Assembly (NCBI GenBank): GCA_001774245.1
Contig: MEZF01000046.1
Coordinates: 18,563-39,017 of the forward strand
Length of the DNA: 20,455 nucleotides
Direction of reading: 5' to 3'
Origin: Candidatus Bathyarchaeota archaeon RBG_13_52_12
GTDB lineage: Archaea; Thermoproteota; Bathyarchaeia; TCS64
Part shown: piece by piece, positions 15,146 to 20,455 of the stretch
Layout: each line of letters opens with the position of its first letter
Position numbering within the stretch: position 1 is the first letter of the stretch
Translations under genes and position numbers: made by a program
The notes under the pieces: generated by a model
The model's input: the letters and a program-made list of their open reading frames with translations, nothing else
The model's database searches: none
Told to the model about the DNA's origin: nothing

Positions 15146-16237
15146 ATGGTATATACACTTTATATAACTGGGACTAAGTTCAGTGGGAAGACTGCCCTTT
15201 GTCTAGGCCTCTACAATGTATTTAATGAGATGGGTATGAGAGTCGGGTACTTTAAGCCGATAGGGCAGGGCCACAAGATGGTTGAAGGCAAGTACATTGA
15301 TCCCGACGTCACCATGATGAAGGAAGTAATAGGATTAATGGAACCAATCGAAGAGCTCTGCCCCGTAGTCATAGGGAGCCGTTACTTGGACATCGTATCT
15401 AAAGACTACGATTCCTTGAAGGCGCGTATAATGGAATGCTACGAAAAAGTGAAAAAGAATAAGGACATTCTCATAATCGAGGCAGCTCATACCCCTGAGC
15501 TTCTATACTGCTCTAACCTAGATATGGCAACTCTCTCCAAGGAGTTCGGCGCCAAAGTAATACTCTCAGTTAAAGGAGACGACGACACATCTGCGGACAA
15601 GGCCATGCTTTACACCAACTACTTGGTACAAAGAGGCGTCGACGTCCTCGGGATAATCATCAACTTCGTTCCATTCCAGCAGCTTGAACGGATGCGAGGC
15701 GTAGTATCCGAAGTTCTCTGTAAATGCAAAGTCAATGTTTACGGCGTCGTACCAGACCATAGGGAATTAACACTCCCCACAGTCCAGGACGTGGTAAACG
15801 CTCTAGACGCCGAGGTCCTAGCCGGAAAGGGAAGTCTGGACCGGATAGTCGATAACTATTTAGTAGGCGCAATGTCCCCTGAGGCAGCTATGAGTTGGCT
15901 AAGGCGAAGTGTCGACAGGGCCTTCATCACAGGCGGCGACCGAGCAGATCTGATCCTTATGGCGCTAGAGACTAAACCAAGTGCCATTATTCTTACAGGC
16001 AACATTTACCCATCAGTTCAGGTAATCTCAGCTGCAGAATCAAAGGGGATCCCCCTTTTACTTGTAGCTGATGACACGTTCACAGCAGTAACGAAACTTG
16101 AACCCCTTGAAGGTAGGGTAGTCTCCTTCCCGATGTCCACACGTAAGATTCAGCTTAGCCGTAAGATTATGAGTGAATACATCGATTGGAAGAACATACT
16201 TGAGGGATACGTCGACTTCAAGACAAGAAATAAGTGA
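15146..16237 (+). CDS. BioD/CobB-like P-loop protein with DRTGG domain
   Basis: The 363-residue protein has a dethiobiotin-synthetase-like P-loop domain (GTKFSGKT, residues 9-16; FKPIGQG; DPDVTMMKEV). It is followed by a DRTGG domain beginning near FITGGDRADL (about 261-270) and including LTGNIYPS, KGIPLLLVADDTFTAV and LEGRV. The same two domains form the N-terminal, non-catalytic part of long bacterial phosphotransacetylases, where they affect Pta activity. Here no acetyltransferase domain follows; the protein is free-standing and lies directly after the ADP-forming acetyl-CoA synthetase. A role in sensing or controlling acetyl-CoA-to-acetate flux is therefore an attractive inference. ATG 15146 was chosen because GTGATC at 15134-15139, a match to the anti-Shine-Dalgarno, lies 6 nt upstream; the GTG at 15134 is that ribosome site, not the start. 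Confidence 0.85.
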   Translation: MVYTLYITGTKFSGKTALCLGLYNVFNEMGMRVGYFKPIGQGHKMVEGKYIDPDVTMMKEVIGLMEPIEELCPVVIGSRYLDIVSKDYDSLKARIMECYEKVKKNKDILIIEAAHTPELLYCSNLDMATLSKEFGAKVILSVKGDDDTSADKAMLYTNYLVQRGVDVLGIIINFVPFQQLERMRGVVSEVLCKCKVNVYGVVPDHRELTLPTVQDVVNALDAEVLAGKGSLDRIVDNYLVGAMSPEAAMSWLRRSVDRAFITGGDRADLILMALETKPSAIILTGNIYPSVQVISAAESKGIPLLLVADDTFTAVTKLEPLEGRVVSFPMSTRKIQLSRKIMSEYIDWKNILEGYVDFKTRNK

Positions 16238-16291
16238 CAAAGGCGAGAATAATCTTTGAGCGATAAGGATACGAAAACTGTCGGAGGCTCA

Positions 16292-16552
16292 ATGGAAGAA
16301 ACAAAAGAGAGACACCAGCGCTACCTGAGGGCTATGAACAACCCAGTTAGGAGGAAAATACTGAGAGAACTCAAGGGCGGCTCCGCTACAATCGAGGATC
16401 TAAAGACCAGAACAGATCTAGATGAAAAAACACTCAGCTGGCACCTGGATATACTCGAGTGGGGATATTGCGTAGAGAAGCAAATGAAGGACAACCGTGT
16501 ATATTACCTTCTGACTAAGGAAGGCTCAGTCATAGATTACATTGATAAGTAG
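16292..16552 (+). CDS. Winged-helix (ArsR-like) transcriptional regulator
   Basis: This 86-residue DNA-binding protein has a winged helix-turn-helix: the NPVRRKILREL helix (17-27), a TIEDLKTRTDL helix, the recognition helix DEKTLSWHLDIL (44-55) and the wing around VEKQMKDNRVYYLLT. It has no extra ligand domain and no metal-binding cysteine pair, so it probably senses through dimerisation or partners. It lies between the DRTGG gene and mch and could regulate either side. ATG 16292 has GGAGG at 16283-16287 four bases upstream. A TTG at 16256 would add 12 residues and has a weaker AAGGCGAG upstream, so it remains possible. Confidence 0.82.
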   Translation: MEETKERHQRYLRAMNNPVRRKILRELKGGSATIEDLKTRTDLDEKTLSWHLDILEWGYCVEKQMKDNRVYYLLTKEGSVIDYIDK

Positions 16553-16631
16553 CCATTCACCGGCTCCTCTTAATCTATACTTATCGCTAATTCTATAAAC
16601 ACCATCGAAATAAATAGAGACCGATATCGAT

Positions 16632-17582
16632 TTGCTGAGCCTAAACAAGCTAACTAAGAAACTGGTCGACAGGCTTCTAGACGACCCGCAGTACTACAAT
16701 ATTTTGGTTGAAAAACTACCCTGCGGATCAACGATAATCGACACAGGTCTTGAAGCTAAAGGAGGATACGAAGCCGGCCTTATGACTACCCGAATAGCCA
16801 TGGGTGGAGCCGGGAACGTCAGCTTAAGCTACTCCGATTATAACGGGCTTCAACTACCCACCATCGTGGTTTCTACGGATCAGCCCGCATGGTCACTATT
16901 TGGTGCTCAGCTCGCAGGATGGAAGATATCCGTAGATGATTACACAGCAGACGGCTCTGGCCCAGCAAGGGCACTGGCGCTTAAACCCAAAAAAGTTTTC
17001 CAGAAGATCGAATACAAGGACGACTCCGATGTCGCTACGATCCTTCTTGAGAGCTATCACAAACCCACGGATACCGCTGCTAGGTTCATAGCTGAATCCT
17101 GTAACGTTAAGCTTGACAACCTCTTCATGCTGCTCACCTCTACAACATCGATGGCTGGAATGGTTCAGATCTCAGGAAGGGTGGTAGAGACGGGACTCTT
17201 CAGGCTCGACGTTCTCGGTATAGACTTAAAGAAGGTGAAATATGGTGTCGGCTATGCCCCGATCATGCCCCCGCATGTAGATAGTGGAAAGGCTATGGGA
17301 CGCGCCGAGGACGCCCTGACCTACGGTGGCGTCACAAGCTTCGTCGTGGATGAAGAGGAACAGGTTCTGGCTGATCTAGCAGATAGAACCCCATCTAGTA
17401 ACTGTAAGGATTATGGGAGAACATCATACGAGATATACAGTGAAGTAGACTTCGACTTCACTAAAATCGATCCAGCACTCTTCGCACCCGCGGCAGTCAC
17501 GTTAGTATGCGCAAAGACTGGCAAAGTCTTCAGCAATGGAATAATAAACAATGACATCCTCAAGCAGTCACTCAGCGGTTAA
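16632..17582 (+). CDS. mch: Methenyltetrahydromethanopterin cyclohydrolase
   Basis: Mch interconverts 5,10-methenyl-H4MPT and 5-formyl-H4MPT, the step next to Mtd in the same pathway. The 316-residue length is normal. Family segments include CGSTIIDTGLEAKGGYEAGL, the acidic/aromatic core with STDQPAWSLFGAQLAGW, SGPARAL, VKYGVGYAPIMPP (near residue 203), and TYGG with the C-terminal APAAVTLVC. The start is a TTG at 16632; a TAA in the same frame at 16611-16613 rules out an earlier normal start. There is no ribosome site, but CTATAAAC at 16593-16600 would place transcription start only a few bases before the TTG, so the mRNA may be nearly leaderless. Confidence 0.95.
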   Translation: MLSLNKLTKKLVDRLLDDPQYYNILVEKLPCGSTIIDTGLEAKGGYEAGLMTTRIAMGGAGNVSLSYSDYNGLQLPTIVVSTDQPAWSLFGAQLAGWKISVDDYTADGSGPARALALKPKKVFQKIEYKDDSDVATILLESYHKPTDTAARFIAESCNVKLDNLFMLLTSTTSMAGMVQISGRVVETGLFRLDVLGIDLKKVKYGVGYAPIMPPHVDSGKAMGRAEDALTYGGVTSFVVDEEEQVLADLADRTPSSNCKDYGRTSYEIYSEVDFDFTKIDPALFAPAAVTLVCAKTGKVFSNGIINNDILKQSLSG

Positions 17583-17619
17583 CTCTATTAGTTCATTTTG
17601 AGAAGCTTAACTATTGAAA

Positions 17620-17667
17620 ATTAATATAATGATAATTGTTCTTACTATAACAGCTATCTCTTGGAGG
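17620..17667 (+). promoter_or_regulatory. Promoter and ribosome-binding site of the fwd operon
   Basis: A TATA-like ATTAATATAAT at 17620-17630 lies in the 92-nt gap after mch. GGAGG at 17663-17667 is 7 bases before the TTG start of fwdD. The pair suggests that the fwd genes are transcribed separately from mch, at least in part. Confidence 0.5.
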
Positions 17668-17674
17668 CGGGCTC

Positions 17675-18070
17675 TTGACAGGTATGATTGATGTAACTAT
17701 CCTAACTGGTAGAACTCTTCAGCAGGGAATTGGGCTTGAGGTGGGTAAGGTTTCTGAAGAATACTCGAAAAGTGTGAACTACGCAGAGATTAGTAAAAGC
17801 GACTCTATAGCAATTGGATTTACAGATGGATCTCCGGTAGAGGTCACAACAGAAATAGGAAAAGTTGTGCTACACGGGCGGATATCAGAGACCCTCTCTC
17901 CTGGATTAATATTTGTACCATATGGTCCTTGGGTAAACCAGGTACTCGGGCCTGACACTAACTGTACTGGCACGCCTCAATTGAAGGGAGTTCGGGGTAA
18001 GCTTGAACTCGCAGAGGGAAAGAATGTACCGTCCATACACGACCTGGTTAAGATTATTAGAGGTGCATGA
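17675..18070 (+). CDS. fwdD: Formylmethanofuran dehydrogenase subunit D
   Basis: FwdD is the small molybdopterin-dinucleotide-binding subunit of formylmethanofuran dehydrogenase, equivalent to the C-terminal domain of larger molybdopterin enzymes. The 131-residue protein has the expected opening (TILTGRTLQQGIGLEVGK), the segment SIAIGFTDGSPVEVTTEIGKVVLHG, and a PYGPWVNQVLGPDTNCTGTPQLKGV stretch typical of FwdD/FmdD. TTG 17675 is preferred over ATG 17684 because GGAGG lies 7 nt upstream of the TTG. Its stop overlaps the fwdB start (ATGA), showing tight translational coupling. Sequence alone does not tell whether the enzyme holds tungsten or molybdenum. Confidence 0.9.
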   Translation: MTGMIDVTILTGRTLQQGIGLEVGKVSEEYSKSVNYAEISKSDSIAIGFTDGSPVEVTTEIGKVVLHGRISETLSPGLIFVPYGPWVNQVLGPDTNCTGTPQLKGVRGKLELAEGKNVPSIHDLVKIIRGA

Positions 18071-19368
18071 GAGTGAAATCTTATAGTGACGTCATCTGTC
18101 CTTTTTGCGGGTGCCTTTGTGACGATATTGAGATAACAGTAGAAGACAACAAGGTAGTAAAGACCAAAAACTCGTGTGCAATTTCAAATTCAAAGTTTAT
18201 GAAAAACGACTGGGGAAGAATAACCTCCCCGCTAATTGACGGGAAACCTGCTACGTATGAGAAAGCGATCAAGGAAGCCACAAATATTCTTTCATCAGCG
18301 AGGCGTCCTCTCATCTATGGACTCAGTAAAACCGATAACGAGGCGATAAGAGAAGCGGTTCATCTAAGCGAGTTAATCGGTGGGGTGATCGATAGCACAA
18401 CAACGGTATGCCACGGCGCAAGCATCATCGCCATGCAGAACACCGGCGTCTCGACTACGACCATGGGCGAGGTGAAGAACAGAGCCGACCTCATCGTGTT
18501 CTGGGGTTCCAACCCTGCCGAGGCTCACCCGAGACACTTCCAAAGGTACTCGGTTACACCGAAGGGAAAGTATACCCCAAATGGCAGAAAGGATAGATTT
18601 ATTGTAGTCGTCGATGTGCGTGAAACGAGATCATCGAAAATGGCTGACCAATTCATTCGGATCACCCCTAACAGTGACTTCGACATATTACAGGCATTGA
18701 GGGCTTTGGTTAGGGGCCAAAAACTGTCAGCTGGTGAAGTGGGTGGCGTCAGAATCGACATACTTGAAGAACTAGCAGACCGGATGAAGAGAGCAAAAGT
18801 CGGCTGCGTCTTTTATGGTTTAGGTCTCAATCAGAGCGAGAGCCGGCACATGAACGTCGACGCCCTATACAGCCTAGTATCGGATCTCAATCACCACACC
18901 AAGTTCGTGACTGAACCTATGAGAGGCTGCTTCAATGTAACCGGTGCAAACATGGTAACGACATGGCAAACCGGTTACCCATTCGCGGTCGATTTTAGTA
19001 GAGGATACCCTAGATACAACCCCGGAGAGTACACAGCTGTCGACCTATTGGCGAGAAAAGAAGTCGACGCTGCCCTCATCATGGGTTCTGATCCGGCATC
19101 GACCTTCCCGCTCGCGGCATCCAGCTACCTATCCAAGATACCTGTTGTGACACTGGAGCGGAAGGAAACACCCACATCAATGCTTAGTAAAGTAGTGATA
19201 CCCATAGCTACATCGGGGATCGAGACCAGCGGGACAGCCTATCGGATGGACCAGGTTCCATTAAAGCTAAGAAAGGTTGTCGATCCACCCAAGGGCGTAT
19301 TCTCTGACGCCGTTGTACTTGGACACATCATTGAGCGGGTTAAGACTTTGGAGGTAGACTCGATATGA
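18067..19368 (+). CDS. fwdB: Formylmethanofuran dehydrogenase subunit B (catalytic, Mo/W)
   Basis: FwdB carries the tungsten or molybdenum bis-molybdopterin site that reduces CO2 to formate before FwdA attaches it to methanofuran; the reverse is formyl oxidation. The 433-residue length is standard. N-terminal cysteines (C11, C14, C18, C37) bind the [4Fe-4S] cluster. C115 in TVCHGAS is the expected metal ligand and is an ordinary cysteine codon, not a selenocysteine UGA. Pterin-binding stretches include FWGSNPAEAHPRH and MGSDPASTFP. From memory most FwdB have CHGP at the active site, so the alanine at 118 is worth noting. The gene overlaps fwdD by 4 nt and fwdA by 4 nt. Confidence 0.95.
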   Translation: MRVKSYSDVICPFCGCLCDDIEITVEDNKVVKTKNSCAISNSKFMKNDWGRITSPLIDGKPATYEKAIKEATNILSSARRPLIYGLSKTDNEAIREAVHLSELIGGVIDSTTTVCHGASIIAMQNTGVSTTTMGEVKNRADLIVFWGSNPAEAHPRHFQRYSVTPKGKYTPNGRKDRFIVVVDVRETRSSKMADQFIRITPNSDFDILQALRALVRGQKLSAGEVGGVRIDILEELADRMKRAKVGCVFYGLGLNQSESRHMNVDALYSLVSDLNHHTKFVTEPMRGCFNVTGANMVTTWQTGYPFAVDFSRGYPRYNPGEYTAVDLLARKEVDAALIMGSDPASTFPLAASSYLSKIPVVTLERKETPTSMLSKVVIPIATSGIETSGTAYRMDQVPLKLRKVVDPPKGVFSDAVVLGHIIERVKTLEVDSI

Positions 19369-20455
19369 GGAGCCTCATCATCAAAGGAGGATATGTCTAC
19401 GATCCCTTAAATGGAGTAGACGGCGAGAAGAAAAACATCTACGTCTGCGATGGGAAGATAGTTGAGGAGACAGAGCAGCGAGAGGCCAAAGTTATCGATG
19501 CATCCGGGATGGTGGTCATGCCTGGAGGCTTCGACATTCACAGCCATATAGCAGGCTCAAAAATAAACTCAGGCAGGATGCTAAGACCTGAGGATCACAG
19601 GAAGGATGTCGTTAAGAAGACCAAAGTTACTAGGTCAGGCGTAGGATACAGCTGCCCATCGACCTTCATAACAGGCTACCGCTACGCCCAGATGGGCTAT
19701 ACATCCGTTTTAGAACCGGCTATGCCTCCAGTGAGCGCGCGTCATGTCCACGAGGAGATGGCTGACATCCCTCTGCTAGATAAGGCAGCGTACACTCTCT
19801 TCGGCAACAACCTGTTCACCCTAAAATATGTTAAGGCCGGCGACATCGAAATGCTCAAGGCCTTCATCCTCTGGCTGCTGAGAGCCACAAAAGGATACGC
19901 AGTTAAGATAGTTAACCCCGGAGGCGTCGAGAACTGGAAGTGGGGGAGAAATGTCAGCGGGCTAGATGACGTTGTTAATAACTACGAGATCACACCAAGG
20001 CAAATAGTTACTAGCCTAGCCAAGGCAAATGAGGAGCTAGGACTACCTCACACAATCCATCTCCACTGCAATAACCTGGGAGTCCCCGGTAATTATAAGA
20101 CAACGATCGAAACGATGGAGGCCCTCAAGAGCATCAAGCCAAAGTCTGGGAGAAAGACGACTGTTCACGTCGTGCACTGTCAGTTTAACGCATTAGATGG
20201 CGACACCTGGGCCAATGTAAGATCAGGCGCCTCAAAGATAGCCAAATACGTGAATTGTAACGAGCACGTCTCCATTGATATTGGTCAGGTGATTTTCACT
20301 GATACAACGACTATGACAGGTGATGGTCCATGGCAGTTTAGACTCTGGAACCTGAGCGGGAATAAGTGGGTGAACAAGGATGTGGAGATGGAGGCTGGTG
20401 CTGGCATAGTCCCTTACACCTTCAGGAAGGAGAACCCCGCAAATTCAATTCAATG
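19365..20455 (+). CDS. fwdA: Formylmethanofuran dehydrogenase subunit A (3' end outside window)
   Basis: FwdA is the amidohydrolase-like subunit that joins formate to methanofuran. The frame starts at ATG 19365 inside the fwdB stop (ATGA) and stays open to the window edge, giving about 363 of roughly 560 or more residues. Visible binuclear-metal features are H59 and H61 in FDIHSH, the likely carboxylated lysine K181 in YAVKIVNPGG, H232 and H234 in IHLHCNN, and HVVHCQF (268-274). The active site is therefore intact as far as it can be seen. The order D-B-A and the tight overlaps predict fwdC just to the right of the window. Confidence 0.95.
   Translation, partial: MRSLIIKGGYVYDPLNGVDGEKKNIYVCDGKIVEETEQREAKVIDASGMVVMPGGFDIHSHIAGSKINSGRMLRPEDHRKDVVKKTKVTRSGVGYSCPSTFITGYRYAQMGYTSVLEPAMPPVSARHVHEEMADIPLLDKAAYTLFGNNLFTLKYVKAGDIEMLKAFILWLLRATKGYAVKIVNPGGVENWKWGRNVSGLDDVVNNYEITPRQIVTSLAKANEELGLPHTIHLHCNNLGVPGNYKTTIETMEALKSIKPKSGRKTTVHVVHCQFNALDGDTWANVRSGASKIAKYVNCNEHVSIDIGQVIFTDTTTMTGDGPWQFRLWNLSGNKWVNKDVEMEAGAGIVPYTFRKENPANSIQ

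Noticed and set aside
12040..20455. Methanogenesis gene cluster
   Set aside because: Mtd, Mch and Fwd also occur in non-methanogens; no mcr or mtr gene is visible.
1..20455. tRNA, rRNA, riboswitch, insertion sequence, integrase or CRISPR
   Set aside because: Gaps were scanned by eye for T-loop-like GTTCGA contexts, terminal inverted repeats and spaced repeats. The few GGTTCG matches are inside genes or lack a partner stem.

Overview
This window comes from an archaeon. It encodes an archaeal/eukaryotic-type elongation factor EF-2 with the diphthamide-site loop, a PhoU-type regulator of the archaeal kind, a presenilin-like A22 protease, an ADP-forming acetyl-CoA synthetase-like ligase, and several enzymes of the tetrahydromethanopterin/methanofuran C1 pathway (Mtd, Mch, FwdD, FwdB, FwdA). 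TATA-like boxes sit upstream of genes, TTG and GTG starts are common, and some genes appear to have very short leaders. No mcr gene lies in the window, so methanogenesis cannot be claimed. The set fits a C1/acetate-metabolising archaeon that uses H4MPT and F420, for example a Bathyarchaeia- or Asgard-like lineage. That placement is inference; the lineage cannot be fixed by eye.

Layout. 1-874: the 3' part of a PhoU-domain regulator that runs off the left edge. 875-1428: a long AT-rich gap leading to the EF-2 promoter. 1429-3639: EF-2. 3697-5542: glycerate 2-kinase and a small Toprim protein, 4 nt apart. 5600-6508: presenilin-like membrane protease. 6600-6947 (minus): a small membrane-anchored protein made almost entirely of a heptad repeat. 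7216-10489: an apparent operon of D-2-hydroxyacid dehydrogenase, LsrK-like FGGY kinase and class II aldolase. 10481-11518 (minus): ferredoxin/FrhB-type oxidoreductase, convergent with and overlapping the aldolase. 11683-11937: cysteine-rich zinc-ribbon protein. 12040-12873: mtd. 12992-16237: ADP-forming acyl-CoA synthetase followed by a BioD/DRTGG-domain protein. 16292-16552: winged-helix regulator. 16632-17582: mch. 17675 to the right edge: fwdD-fwdB-fwdA, joined by 4-nt ATGA overlaps, with fwdA cut by the window end.

How the genes fit together. Fwd makes or oxidises formylmethanofuran, Mch interconverts methenyl- and formyl-H4MPT, and Mtd reduces methenyl- to methylene-H4MPT with F420H2. 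The FrhB-like protein could pass electrons between ferredoxin and F420. The acetyl-CoA synthetase (ADP-forming) would recover ATP from acetyl-CoA made downstream of such a C1 branch. The DRTGG protein beside it resembles the regulatory N-terminal region of long bacterial phosphotransacetylases. The dehydrogenase/kinase/aldolase operon looks like a catabolic route for an unidentified short sugar or sugar acid, and glycerate kinase could feed glycerate into glycolysis. No tRNA, rRNA, CRISPR array, insertion sequence or integrase was seen.
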